A DNA stretch of 9,441 bases, from the NCBI GenBank assembly GCA_030833305.1, contig JAURHL010000069.1, positions 1 through 9,441 on the forward strand, written 5' to 3'. Below are positions 1 to 6,639 of the stretch, piece by piece. Numbering within the stretch: position 1 is the first letter of the stretch; each line of letters opens with the position of its first letter. The stretch comes from Acidimicrobiales bacterium. GTDB lineage: Bacteria; Actinomycetota; Acidimicrobiia; Acidimicrobiales; Ilumatobacteraceae. The position numbers and the translations under genes were made by a program. A model generated the notes under the pieces. That model was not told where the DNA came from. It saw only the letters and a program-made list of their open reading frames with translations, and searched no databases.

Positions 1-534
1 AGCGTGCTGCAAGATTGGTTTGAGTTGAGTCCCGAGGAAGTGAATGCGGCCATGGGAGGCAAGACCTTCAACACCACCGGTTGGAAGGTGGGCTGGGTCT
101 GTGGCCCGGCGACCTTGGTGGCCGCGGCGCGGGCGGCCAAGCAATTCCTCACCTACGTGTCGTCGGGGCCGTTCCAGCCCGCCATCGCAGTGGGGTTGCG
201 TCTGCCGGATCGTTACTTCATCGAGCTGGCCACCGATCTGGCACGCAAGCGTGATCGTCTGATCACGGGTCTGATGTCGGCGGGCTTCGAGCCGTACACG
301 CCACGGGGCACGTACTTCGTGACCGTCGACATTCGGCCCCTGCGTGCCGACGGAGACGGTTACGCCTTCTGCCGCGAACTTCCCGACCGTTGCGGAGTGG
401 TCGGCATCCCGAACGTGGTCTTCTACGATCGGTCCCATGAACGAGAAGGTCGACACTTGGTTCGTTTCGCGTTCTGCAAGCGCGACGAGGTCATCGACGA
501 AGCCGTCGAGCGACTGATGAGGGCCGCGTCGTGA
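1..534 (+). CDS. PLP-dependent aminotransferase, class I/II, C-terminal part (5' end outside window)
   Basis: This is the large C-terminal part of a fold-type I aminotransferase of the kynurenine/glutamine/methionine transaminase type. Such enzymes move an amino group from an amino acid to a 2-oxo acid using pyridoxal phosphate. The PLP-lysine motif GKTFNTTGWKVGW is visible, with the Schiff-base lysine at bases 61-63. It is followed by the family run KQFLTYVSSGPFQ, a GTYFVTVDI strand, and near the end IPNVVFYD and VRFAFCKRDEV. The Arg at 463-465 is the expected carboxylate-binding residue. Complete relatives have about 380-400 residues, so roughly half is missing. The frame is open to the left edge, and the GTG at 4 is not a credible start. 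The stop overlaps the GTG start of the downstream amidase by 4 bases, so the two are translationally coupled. Residues 1-18 do not resemble the family sequence expected just before the lysine motif. The exact substrate cannot be read from the sequence. Confidence 0.87.
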   Translation, partial: SVLQDWFELSPEEVNAAMGGKTFNTTGWKVGWVCGPATLVAAARAAKQFLTYVSSGPFQPAIAVGLRLPDRYFIELATDLARKRDRLITGLMSAGFEPYTPRGTYFVTVDIRPLRADGDGYAFCRELPDRCGVVGIPNVVFYDRSHEREGRHLVRFAFCKRDEVIDEAVERLMRAAS

Positions 535-1301
535 GGTTCGCCGTCGTTCAACACGACATCGTCTGGTGCGACCGTGAAGCGAACTTCGCGCGCCTCGAGC
601 CGCGAATCGCCGAGGCAGCATCCAATGGCGCGGATTTCATCCTGCTCTCGGAGACCTTCTCCACGGGCTTCGCGGTCGAGGACCCGCGGTTCGCCGAGCC
701 CCACGACGGTCCGTCGTCACGATTCCTACGGGAGATGGCATCCGAGCACTCGGTCGTCGTGGCCGGATCGTGTCCCGAACTCGCGCCCGAGCCGACGGCC
801 GATCACCGACCGGCGAACACCTTCGTGGTCGCTCGGCCCGACGGTCGTGTCGATCGCTATCGCAAGATCCACCCGTTCACCTACGGCGGCGAGGATCGAC
901 ACGTGCGCCCGGGCGACGACTTCGTGACCATCGTCGTCGACGGGCTGCGGGTCAGTTTGTTCGTGTGTTACGACCTGCGTTTCGCCGACGAGTTCTGGCG
1001 GCTGGCTCTCGACACCGACGTGTACTTGGTGCCGGCGAACTGGCCGGTGTCGCGACGCGAACACTGGATGGCGTTGTTGCGGGCTCGAGCCATCGAGAAC
1101 CAGGCTTACGTGATCGGCTGCAACCGGGTCGGTGACGGTGGGAGCCTGTCGTACGCGGGCGACAGCAAGGTGTTCGGTCCCAACGGCGACCTGCTCGCCG
1201 ACGGCACCGAGGCCGGTGAGACCATCCTCTACGCCGACGTCTCGGCCGACGAGGTGACCGCCGTGCGCGAGCGTTTTCGTTTTCTGCAGGACCGTCGCTG
1301 A
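531..1301 (+). CDS. Carbon-nitrogen hydrolase (nitrilase superfamily), probable omega-amidase
   Basis: This 256-residue cytosolic amidase has the full nitrilase-superfamily catalytic set: Glu41 in LLSETF, Lys112 in YRKIHPF and Cys146 in FVCYDLRF, with the accessory Glu121 in YGGED. It is close in size and motifs to the NIT2/YafV omega-amidases, which hydrolyse 2-oxoglutaramate or 2-oxosuccinamate to the oxo acid and ammonia. The start is GTG at 531, inside the stop of the upstream aminotransferase (GTGA), with a purine-rich GAGGG at 519-523 seven bases upstream. An aminotransferase coupled to an omega-amidase is a known arrangement: the transaminase uses glutamine as amino donor and the amidase removes its 2-oxoglutaramate product, pulling the reaction forward, for instance in methionine salvage. 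Family and catalytic residues are seen directly. The omega-amidase role is inferred from motifs and neighbour, and another small amide substrate is possible. Confidence 0.9.
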   Translation: MRFAVVQHDIVWCDREANFARLEPRIAEAASNGADFILLSETFSTGFAVEDPRFAEPHDGPSSRFLREMASEHSVVVAGSCPELAPEPTADHRPANTFVVARPDGRVDRYRKIHPFTYGGEDRHVRPGDDFVTIVVDGLRVSLFVCYDLRFADEFWRLALDTDVYLVPANWPVSRREHWMALLRARAIENQAYVIGCNRVGDGGSLSYAGDSKVFGPNGDLLADGTEAGETILYADVSADEVTAVRERFRFLQDRR

Positions 1302-1326
1302 GGTATTCCCTCACTTGGTGAGGGGC
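1302..1326. terminator. Hairpin between convergent genes, possible bidirectional terminator
   Basis: A perfect 7-bp inverted repeat, CCCTCAC (1308-1314) and GTGAGGG (1318-1324), encloses a 3-base loop. It sits where the amidase and the acetyltransferase meet tail to tail, and its left arm includes the acetyltransferase stop codon (TCA at 1311-1313). There is no clear U-tract on either side, so if it terminates it would be the U-poor hairpin type. The position is suggestive but function is inferred. Confidence 0.4.
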
Positions 1327-1805
1327 TTCATCATCAGGCTGACGATCTTGCCCGGGCGAGTCTCGAGTTGGTCCACCTCGACGAATCCCTCGCGCGCGTG
1401 AAAGCGCATCGATCCCTCGTTGGGCGGTTTCACGTTCACCTCCAGAGCGAACCACGGGGCGGTGGTCCGTCGTTCGACCTCGCGGTACAACATCGGACCG
1501 ATACCGCGGCCCTGTGAGTCGGCGGTGATCGCCACCCGATCCAGATACACGAAGTCCTCGTGACGTTCGCAGAAGTACAGATAGTTCGGACTTCCGTAGT
1601 CCACGCCCGGTGGCATCACCATGCAGAAGCCACGAACCCGGCCGTCGATTTCGGCCACGAGGTTGACGGAACAGACGTCGAAGATGGCGCGCAGATCGTC
1701 GAGGGTCTCTTGCCCGACCGCGGGAACGTTCTCCTCGTTGATGGTGAACACGACATCGAGATCATCGATGGTCATGTCGCGGATGACGATGCCGGAGTCG
1801 GTCAC
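1311..1805 (-). CDS. GNAT-family N-acetyltransferase (COG3818-like)
   Basis: This 164-residue protein is a single GNAT domain, transferring an acetyl group from acetyl-CoA to an unidentified amine. The acetyl-CoA pyrophosphate-binding motif QGRGIG lies at residues 98-103, right after the beta-strand FVYLDRVAI. N-terminal INEENVPAVG, central NYLYFCERHEDFVYLDRV and C-terminal EVNVKPPNEGSMRFH match what I recall of the COG3818 group of predicted acetyltransferases. The frame is open further upstream to 1874, but I chose the GTG at 1805. It leaves a normal GNAT N-terminus (IVIRDMTIDDL), and a TAGATT hexamer ends exactly 7 bases before it, suggesting a leaderless start. The gene is divergent from the ABC transporter and convergent with the amidase. 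The substrate is unknown. Confidence 0.85.
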   Translation of the reverse strand: MTDSGIVIRDMTIDDLDVVFTINEENVPAVGQETLDDLRAIFDVCSVNLVAEIDGRVRGFCMVMPPGVDYGSPNYLYFCERHEDFVYLDRVAITADSQGRGIGPMLYREVERRTTAPWFALEVNVKPPNEGSMRFHAREGFVEVDQLETRPGKIVSLMMKPLTK

Positions 1806-1812
1806 GACGTCG

Positions 1813-1818
1813 AATCTA
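1813..1818 (-). promoter_or_regulatory. -10 element (TAGATT) for the GNAT gene, leaderless type
   Basis: Read on the minus strand, TAGATT matches TANNNT and is separated by 7 bases from the GTG start at 1805. Transcription would then begin at or next to the start codon. No convincing Shine-Dalgarno at normal spacing and no clear TTGACA -35 box were seen. Confidence 0.55.
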
Positions 1819-1844
1819 CCCGTCCTCGTCGTACGGGCCCGAAG

Positions 1845-1850
1845 TAGTGT
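1845..1850 (+). promoter_or_regulatory. -10 element (TAGTGT) for the ABC transporter operon, leaderless type
   Basis: TAGTGT matches TANNNT and ends 6 bases before the GTG start at 1857, so the predicted transcription start is the start codon itself. It lies 26 bases from the opposing -10 element of the divergent acetyltransferase. The palindrome CGGGCCCG (1834-1841) lies between them and could be an operator or chance. No good -35 box is visible. Confidence 0.55.
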
Positions 1851-1856
1851 GTTCCG

Positions 1857-2792
1857 GTGAACGTGAACGAACAACCGGCGATCCGCGCCAAGTCACTCAC
1901 GAAGAAGTTCGGTGACTTCGAAGCAGTGCGAGGTATCGACGTCGAGGTGCGGCCCGGTGAGTCGTTCGGCTTCCTCGGACCCAATGGTGCCGGGAAGTCA
2001 AGCACCATGCGCATGATCGCGGGCGTTTCCCCGGTCACGTCGGGAACGTTGGAGATCTTCGGTCTGAATCCGGCCACGCACGGAAGCGAGATCCGCAACC
2101 GACTGGGCGTCGTTCCACAAGCGGACAACCTCGACGGTGAACTCACCTTGCTCGACAACCTGATCGTCTACGGGCGGTACTTCGACATCCCTCGGGCGGA
2201 ATGCGTCGAGCGAGCCAAGGAGTTGTTGGACTTCGTGCAGCTCTCCGAGCGCTCGTCGGGACGAGTGGAGTCGTTGAGCGGCGGCATGAAGCGGCGTCTG
2301 ACCATTGCGCGCGGCTTGATGAATCGCCCCGAGATGTTCCTCTTGGACGAGCCCACCACCGGCCTCGACCCCCAGGCCCGACACATTCTGTGGGATCGCC
2401 TCTACCGACTGAAGCAACAGGGTGTCACTCTCGTGCTGACCACCCACTACATGGACGAAGCCGAGCAACTGTGCGATCGACTGGTCGTCATGGACGCCGG
2501 TCGCATCGTCGCCGAGGGGTCTCCCCGGGAATTGATCACGCGGTATTCCACCCGCGAGGTGCTGGAGTTGCGTTTCGGCACCGGGAGCAACGTCGAACAC
2601 GAGGGTCGACTTCTCGGTGTCGGCAATCGCCTCGAAGTGCTGGCCGATCGTGTTCTCGTGTACGCCGACGACGGTGAAAGCGCTCTTCACGAGGTGCACA
2701 CGCGTGGTCTCCAACCCGAGAGTTCCCTGGTGCGCCGTAGTTCCTTGGAGGACGTCTTCTTGCGTCTCACCGGCCGTTCGCTGGAGGAGTGA
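1857..2792 (+). CDS. ABC transporter ATP-binding protein (NodI/DrrA-type exporter ATPase)
   Basis: This 311-residue nucleotide-binding subunit powers the ABC-2 exporter formed with the two permeases downstream. All catalytic elements are present in order: Walker A GPNGAGKSS (residues 41-49), Q-loop Gln88 in GVVPQADNLD, signature LSGGM (140-144), Walker B FLLDEP with Glu165, D-loop TGLD, and switch His197 in LTTHYMDEAE. A region of about 90 residues after the ATPase core is typical of the DrrA/NodI/CcmA-like exporters. The phrase IRNRLGVVPQADNLD resembles the NodI branch. The GTG at 1857 is preferred because a TAGTGT -10 hexamer ends 6 bases upstream; another in-frame GTG lies at 1863. The next gene starts one base after this stop. 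The cargo (lipid, polysaccharide, drug or natural product) cannot be inferred. Confidence 0.95.
   Translation: MNVNEQPAIRAKSLTKKFGDFEAVRGIDVEVRPGESFGFLGPNGAGKSSTMRMIAGVSPVTSGTLEIFGLNPATHGSEIRNRLGVVPQADNLDGELTLLDNLIVYGRYFDIPRAECVERAKELLDFVQLSERSSGRVESLSGGMKRRLTIARGLMNRPEMFLLDEPTTGLDPQARHILWDRLYRLKQQGVTLVLTTHYMDEAEQLCDRLVVMDAGRIVAEGSPRELITRYSTREVLELRFGTGSNVEHEGRLLGVGNRLEVLADRVLVYADDGESALHEVHTRGLQPESSLVRRSSLEDVFLRLTGRSLEE
2783..2787 (+). promoter_or_regulatory. Shine-Dalgarno (GGAGG) for the first permease
   Basis: GGAGG lies inside the last codons of the ATPase gene, 6 bases before the GTG at 2794. It fixes that GTG as the start of the permease even though the frame stays open upstream through the ATPase gene. 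Its presence within the operon contrasts with the apparently leaderless first gene. Confidence 0.7.
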
Positions 2793-2793
2793 C

Positions 2794-3576
2794 GTGACCA
2801 CGCCGGCATCGGTGCGGGTGCTTGAGATGCAGATGCTGCTGTTGAAACGCATCTGGAAGACGAACCTCACGCTCAGTTTCCTGCAACCTCTGCTTTTCTT
2901 CCTGGGCATGGGATTGGGGGTCGGATCTCTCGTGGACGACCGAGCATCATCGTCCGAAGCACTGGGAGACATCTCGTACGCCACGTTCCTCGGACCGGGC
3001 TTGTTGGCCACGACGGCGATGCTGACCGCCGCCGGCGAGTCGTTGTGGCCGGTCCTCGGGGGGTTCAAGTGGGACGGCAGCTACGAGGCGATGGCGGCCA
3101 CTCGGCTCACCGCCCCCCAAGTGGTACGCGGACAGTTCCTCTGGCTCGCCGTGCGCATGGGGATCGCCGTCGGGGGAGTCGCGGTCGTCCTGGCGGTGCA
3201 TCCCGACACGCGGTCGTGGGGCATCCTGCCGGCGGTACCCGCGGCGTTGTTGTGCGGCCTGGTGTTCACGGCCTGGATCACGGCCTGGGCCGCGAGTCGT
3301 GAATACGACACGTCCTTCTCGAACGTGCAGCGACTCGTGATCACTCCCTTGTTCCTGTTCGGCGGTGCGTTCTACCCGGTGGACTCGCTCCCGGACGGCT
3401 TGCGTCCGGTCGCGTGGGTGACGCCGTTGTGGCACGGGGTCGAACTGTGTCGCGGATTCGTTCTGCACACACTCGGGATGACCGAGGCCCTGGGTCACGT
3501 GGCGGTTCTGGCGATCTGGTTGATTCCGGGTTGGATCGTCTGCGATCGCCTCTTCGCCAAGAGGTTGTACCGATGA
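2794..3576 (+). CDS. ABC-2 type exporter permease, first subunit
   Basis: This 260-residue inner-membrane permease belongs to the ABC-2 family. About six hydrophobic segments can be read: roughly residues 27-46, a second around GPGLLATTAML, a third around VGGVAVVLAV, a fourth around PAALLCGLVFTAW, a fifth at ITPLFLFGGAFYPV, and a C-terminal one around VAVLAIWLIPGW. The family hallmark after segment five, FYPVDSLPDGLRPVAWVTPL followed by WHGVELCRG, is clear. GTG at 2794 is chosen because it follows the ATPase stop by one base and has a strong GGAGG. The stop overlaps the ATG of the second permease (ATGA). With its related neighbour it probably forms a heterodimeric pore driven by the upstream ATPase. 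Substrate unknown. Confidence 0.92.
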   Translation: MTTPASVRVLEMQMLLLKRIWKTNLTLSFLQPLLFFLGMGLGVGSLVDDRASSSEALGDISYATFLGPGLLATTAMLTAAGESLWPVLGGFKWDGSYEAMAATRLTAPQVVRGQFLWLAVRMGIAVGGVAVVLAVHPDTRSWGILPAVPAALLCGLVFTAWITAWAASREYDTSFSNVQRLVITPLFLFGGAFYPVDSLPDGLRPVAWVTPLWHGVELCRGFVLHTLGMTEALGHVAVLAIWLIPGWIVCDRLFAKRLYR

Positions 3577-4379
3577 GTCGCGACACCCTGTTGTGGCGGG
3601 TCGCTCCTCCCATTCTGCGATCGGCACGCCGACCACAACGGGTGGTCGAGCGCAACGCCATCGTCTACCGCCGCACTCCGATGGTGCTGATCTCGGGTTT
3701 CTTCGAGCCCCTCTTCTACTTGTTGTCCATTCGCATCGGTTTCGGAGCGCTCGTCGGTGACGTGGACTTCGCCGGTCGGTCCATCGACTACGCCGAATTC
3801 GTGGCGCCCGCTCTGATGGCGAGTTCGGCGATGAACGGCGCGGTCTACGACAGCACGATGAACATCTTCTTCAAGTTGCGTTACTCCAAGACCTACGACG
3901 CGATGTTGGCCAGCCCGCTGGGTGCGGCCGACGTGGCCCTCGGTGAGATCGCGTGGGCCATGTTGCGCGGCTTCGTCTATTCGATCTCGTTCCTGGTCTG
4001 TCTGGCCGCGCTCGGCATGGCGGGTTCGTGGTGGATCCTGGCCTCGTTGCCCGCGTGCTTGCTGATCGGTCTCGCGTTCGCCTCGGTGGGTATGGCGCTC
4101 ACCACGTACATGCGCTCGTGGGCCGATTTCGATTGGGTGCCCGCCATCACGCTTCCGCTGTTCCTCTTCTCGGCCACCTTCTACCCGCTGTCGTCGTACG
4201 GCGGGCTCGCCTGGATCGTGCAACTCAGTCCGCTGTATCACGGCGTGGCATTGGTCAGAGGAGCCAGCCTCGGTGTGGCCTCGTGGGGAATGTTCGTTCA
4301 CGTCGGCGTCCTGTTGGCCTTGGCGACCGTGGGATTGTCGGTGGCCGCTCGGCGCGTCGAGACGCTGTTGCTGAAGTAA
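3573..4379 (+). CDS. ABC-2 type exporter permease, second subunit (NodJ-like)
   Basis: This second ABC-2 permease has 268 residues and is distantly related to the one upstream. It shares the same layout and the same late motif, here LPLFLFSATFYPLSS followed by WIVQLSPLYHGVALVRG. The cytoplasmic N-terminus is longer (about 35 residues, rich in Arg) before the first membrane segment around GFFEPLFYLLSIRIGFG. The region FFKLRYSKTYDAMLASPLG is characteristic of NodJ/DrrB-type permeases. The ATG at 3573 overlaps the previous stop (ATGA), and AAGAGG lies 8 bases upstream. Two non-identical permeases in one operon suggest a heterodimeric membrane domain. The gene ends in TAA, 47 bases before msrA. 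That gap contains the msrA -10 element and no obvious terminator, so read-through into msrA is possible. Confidence 0.93.
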   Translation: MSRDTLLWRVAPPILRSARRPQRVVERNAIVYRRTPMVLISGFFEPLFYLLSIRIGFGALVGDVDFAGRSIDYAEFVAPALMASSAMNGAVYDSTMNIFFKLRYSKTYDAMLASPLGAADVALGEIAWAMLRGFVYSISFLVCLAALGMAGSWWILASLPACLLIGLAFASVGMALTTYMRSWADFDWVPAITLPLFLFSATFYPLSSYGGLAWIVQLSPLYHGVALVRGASLGVASWGMFVHVGVLLALATVGLSVAARRVETLLLK

Positions 4380-4414
4380 CTCGCTCCGAGACGCCGACGC
4401 GACGCGGGGGTGCC

Positions 4415-4420
4415 TATCCT
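4415..4420 (+). promoter_or_regulatory. -10 element (TATCCT) for msrA, leaderless type
   Basis: TATCCT matches TANNNT and ends 6 bases before the msrA ATG at 4427. No Shine-Dalgarno lies in the short 47-base gap. This suggests msrA has its own leaderless transcript although it lies in the same direction as the transporter operon. No convincing -35 box is seen. Confidence 0.55.
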
Positions 4421-4426
4421 GCTCCC

Positions 4427-5077
4427 ATGCTGTTCGCCAAGAAGAACACCGAGATGGTCGCTCCCGAAAATGCGCTGCCGGGTCGCACCGATCAGACGAT
4501 GCCGGTTCCCGAGAAGCACTTCGTGTTGGGCACACCGCTCAAGGGTCCGTGGCCCACGGGCACCGAAACCGCCGTTTTCGGTATGGGTTGTTTCTGGGGT
4601 GCCGAGCGGTTGTTCTGGCAGTTGCCCGGTGTTCACTCCACCGCGGTGGGTTACGCCGGCGGTTACACCCCGAATTGCACCTACGAGGAGAACTGCACGG
4701 GTCTCACCGGTCATGCCGAGGTGTTCTTCGTGATCTTCGACCCCACCATCGTCACCTACGCCGATCTGTTGCGCGTGTTCTGGGAGAACCACGACCCGAC
4801 CCAGGGCATGCGCCAGGGCAACGATCTCGGCTCGCAATACCGAAGCGCGATCTACACCACGTCGGCGGCGCAGATGACCGAGGCTCTCGCATCCCGTGAT
4901 CTCTTCCAGGAGCGACTCCGCGCGTCCGGATACGGGTCGATCACCACCGATATCGCTGAGATGGGCGAGTGGTACTACGCCGAGCCCTATCACCAGCAGT
5001 ACTTGGCGAAGAATCCGAACGGCTATTGCGGTATCGGCGGCACCGGCGTGACCTGCCCCATCGGTACCGGCGCCTGA
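4427..5077 (+). CDS. msrA: Peptide methionine sulfoxide reductase MsrA
   Basis: MsrA reduces the S-diastereomer of methionine sulfoxide, free or in proteins, repairing oxidative damage in the cytosol. The protein has 216 residues, normal for the longer E. coli-type MsrA. The catalytic Cys55 is in GCFWG. The substrate and structural motifs GYAGGYTPN, TGHAE, FWENHDPTQGMRQGND and GSQYRSAIY follow. C-terminal cysteines 201 (GYCGIGG) and 210 (VTCP) are placed like the two recycling cysteines of the three-cysteine, thioredoxin-dependent class. Cys84 and Cys90 lie in the segment after GYTPN. The ATG at 4427 is supported because the N-terminal stretch (MLFAKK, then ENALPGR) parallels that of E. coli MsrA, and by the -10 hexamer 6 bases upstream. 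The gene converges with the deoxyribosyltransferase-like gene, 12 bases away. Confidence 0.97.
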   Translation: MLFAKKNTEMVAPENALPGRTDQTMPVPEKHFVLGTPLKGPWPTGTETAVFGMGCFWGAERLFWQLPGVHSTAVGYAGGYTPNCTYEENCTGLTGHAEVFFVIFDPTIVTYADLLRVFWENHDPTQGMRQGNDLGSQYRSAIYTTSAAQMTEALASRDLFQERLRASGYGSITTDIAEMGEWYYAEPYHQQYLAKNPNGYCGIGGTGVTCPIGTGA

Positions 5078-5087
5078 GCGCCGTTCT
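5068..5087 (+). terminator. GC-rich hairpin at the msrA stop codon, possible terminator
   Basis: CGGCGC (5068-5073) and GCGCCG (5078-5083) form a perfect 6-bp stem around a CTGA loop that contains the msrA TGA stop. It is followed by TTCT, a weak U-rich tail for plus-strand transcription. It occupies most of the 12-base gap to the convergent minus-strand gene and could block read-through both ways. The stem is short and termination is inferred. Confidence 0.4.
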
Positions 5088-5089
5088 CG

Positions 5090-5518
5090 TCAGCGTCCGG
5101 CCGTCCAACTCTTGAGCGCCGCATCCAGTTCGTCGAGCGACCGCACCAGCACGTTCATCGAACACTGCATCATCAGATTCACGACCTCGTCGGGCGCGGG
5201 AAAGCGCGCGCGCCAGTCGGTGAACAAGCCGATGGTGTGTTTGCCCTTGGCGTAGGCGTACCCCATCTCCCATGCCGTGCCGTCGTCGGTCATGATTCCG
5301 TTGAGGTTCGCCACCACCACGTCACAACGATCGATGCCGCCTTTGTCGTTGAGGAAGATCTCGCGCACGTTCTCGTGGGTCTTGGGCGGATTGTCGCGGT
5401 GCGGAAGGAACGTCTCGAATCCGTTGTCGGCCACGAGGCGATCGACCTTCTCGATGAACCAGCGTTCTCCCTCGTCGAACAGCGGACCGGCGATGTAGGC
5501 GTACGGCTTCGTGCTCAT
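5090..5518 (-). CDS. Nucleoside 2-deoxyribosyltransferase-like protein
   Basis: This 142-residue protein has the nucleoside 2-deoxyribosyltransferase fold signatures. The N-terminal strand and loop are YAYIAGPLF (residues 6-14). The central strand is DRCDVVVANLNG (63-74), followed by DDGTAWEMGYAYAKGK (78-93), where Glu84 is the expected nucleophile. Classical members swap bases between deoxynucleosides; related proteins hydrolyse nucleoside monophosphates (DNPH1/Rcl-like), so the activity could be either. The frame is open to 5533, but the ATG at 5518 is chosen because it overlaps the upstream stop (ATGA) and has GGGAG 8 bases before it. It is the last gene of a three-gene operon with a phosphoesterase and a CoA-transferase. 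A nucleotide salvage or house-cleaning role is plausible, but the CoA-transferase partner does not obviously belong to that pathway. Confidence 0.85.
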   Translation of the reverse strand: MSTKPYAYIAGPLFDEGERWFIEKVDRLVADNGFETFLPHRDNPPKTHENVREIFLNDKGGIDRCDVVVANLNGIMTDDGTAWEMGYAYAKGKHTIGLFTDWRARFPAPDEVVNLMMQCSMNVLVRSLDELDAALKSWTAGR

Positions 5519-6639
5519 TGGAGAGTCTCCCATCCCTTGGTGCGAATCGATTCCCCGTCGGCGTCGAGAGCTCGACCCTCGTGTCGTAGTTCGCCCGGCG
5601 TGGCCGACAAGCGGGCGATGAGGTTCTGCATCGGAGTGTCGCCGACGGTCGTGATGGCCTCGCGGGCCGCGAAGTGCGGGTCACGGGCGATGTCGGCCAT
5701 GTCGAGCACGGGACCGATGGCGGCCTCGGCTCGTTCGAACTCGGCGATCACCTCGGCTCGAGGACGTCGTGCGCAGTACTCGCGCATGCGGGCTTCGATC
5801 TCGTCGCGATGTGCCGTGCGACCATCGAACGATCCGAAGCGCGGATCGTGGGCCACCCCGAGGATTCCCATCACCCGCATGGCGACCGAATCCGACGACG
5901 CCGAGATGCCCACCCACGAACCGTCGGAGCAGCGATACGTCCCGCGAGGCACCGTGTACGGAAGTCCCGAACCGAGTCGGGGCTGCAATTCGCCGGTGAG
6001 CGCGTACAGCGATGCCACCGGACCCATCACGTGGAAGACGCTCTCCAACAAACTGGTGTCGACGACCTGACCCACCCCGGAGTGCAACGCCACCATGGTG
6101 GCGAAGGCTCCGACGAGCCCCGTGAGTTCGTCGGTGAGGGCGATGGCCGGCAGCATCGGTTGTCCGTCGGCTTCGCCGTTGACCGCGGCAAAACCCGACA
6201 TCGATTCGGCGATGGATGCGAATCCGGGTCGTTGCGCGTACGGACCGGTTTGACCGAATCCACTCACCCGCGTGATGACGAGTGACGGATTGAGTTGGAG
6301 CAAACGATCGGGCCCGAGCCCCAGTCGTTCGAGCGCACCGGGCCGGAAGTTCTCCACCACCACGTGGGCGTCCTTCACCAGAATCAAGAACACGTCCTTG
6401 TCCGCTTCGGACTTCAGGTCGAGGGCGATGGTGCGCTTGTTTCGGTTGGCCAGTTTCCACCACAGCCCGACGCCGTCGCGGGGATCCTTCCACGCCATGT
6501 TGCGCAGGCTGTCACCGGTGTCGGGTCGTTCGACCTTGATGACCTCGGCGCCGAAATCGGCGAGATACCGCGCGCAGTTCGGACCGGCGATGACCGTCGA
6601 GATGTCGAGCACCCGAAGACCGTGAAGGGGAGTGGTCAT
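5515..6639 (-). CDS. Family III CoA-transferase (CaiB/BaiF type)
   Basis: The 374-residue enzyme belongs to the CaiB/BaiF (formyl-CoA transferase/racemase-like) family, which moves CoA between carboxylic acids or, in some branches, racemises 2-methylacyl-CoAs. Visible hallmarks are the N-terminal LRVLDISTVIAGP, LADFGAEVIKVERPDTGD, the NRNKRTIALDL strand, VVENFRPGALERLGLG and SGFGQTGPYAQRPGF (126-140). Asp170 in ALTDELTG sits at the position of the catalytic Asp of the family, known near residue 169 in formyl-CoA transferase and CaiB. Length is only slightly below the usual 390-400. The frame runs on upstream, but the ATG at 6639 overlaps the phosphoesterase stop (ATGA) and gives the standard N-terminus. 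It also overlaps the downstream gene by 4 bases. The acyl substrate is unknown. Confidence 0.93.
   Translation of the reverse strand: MTTPLHGLRVLDISTVIAGPNCARYLADFGAEVIKVERPDTGDSLRNMAWKDPRDGVGLWWKLANRNKRTIALDLKSEADKDVFLILVKDAHVVVENFRPGALERLGLGPDRLLQLNPSLVITRVSGFGQTGPYAQRPGFASIAESMSGFAAVNGEADGQPMLPAIALTDELTGLVGAFATMVALHSGVGQVVDTSLLESVFHVMGPVASLYALTGELQPRLGSGLPYTVPRGTYRCSDGSWVGISASSDSVAMRVMGILGVAHDPRFGSFDGRTAHRDEIEARMREYCARRPRAEVIAEFERAEAAIGPVLDMADIARDPHFAAREAITTVGDTPMQNLIARLSATPGELRHEGRALDADGESIRTKGWETLQ

Noticed and set aside
1806..1874. N-terminal extension of the acetyltransferase frame to 1874
   Set aside because: It would run across both divergent -10 elements and into the ATPase start, and adds no GNAT sequence.
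1998..3068. Long open frame on the minus strand opposite the ABC ATPase and first permease
   Set aside because: It is an antisense shadow of high-GC coding sequence, Gln/His/Arg-rich with no family motifs, while the plus-strand frames have complete ABC signatures.
4380..4426. Possible terminator between the second permease and msrA
   Set aside because: No clear stem with a U-tract was found in the gap; only short CGACG-like repeats typical of high-GC DNA.
3495..4535. Long minus-strand open frame opposite the second permease and the msrA start
   Set aside because: Its composition is Arg/Gln/His-rich and without motifs; the plus strand encodes clear membrane segments and MsrA.
5520..5530. Inverted repeat GGAGAGTCTCC over the Shine-Dalgarno region of the deoxyribosyltransferase-like gene
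   Set aside because: The arms are 5 bases with a single central base, so it cannot form a stable RNA hairpin; it is probably chance.
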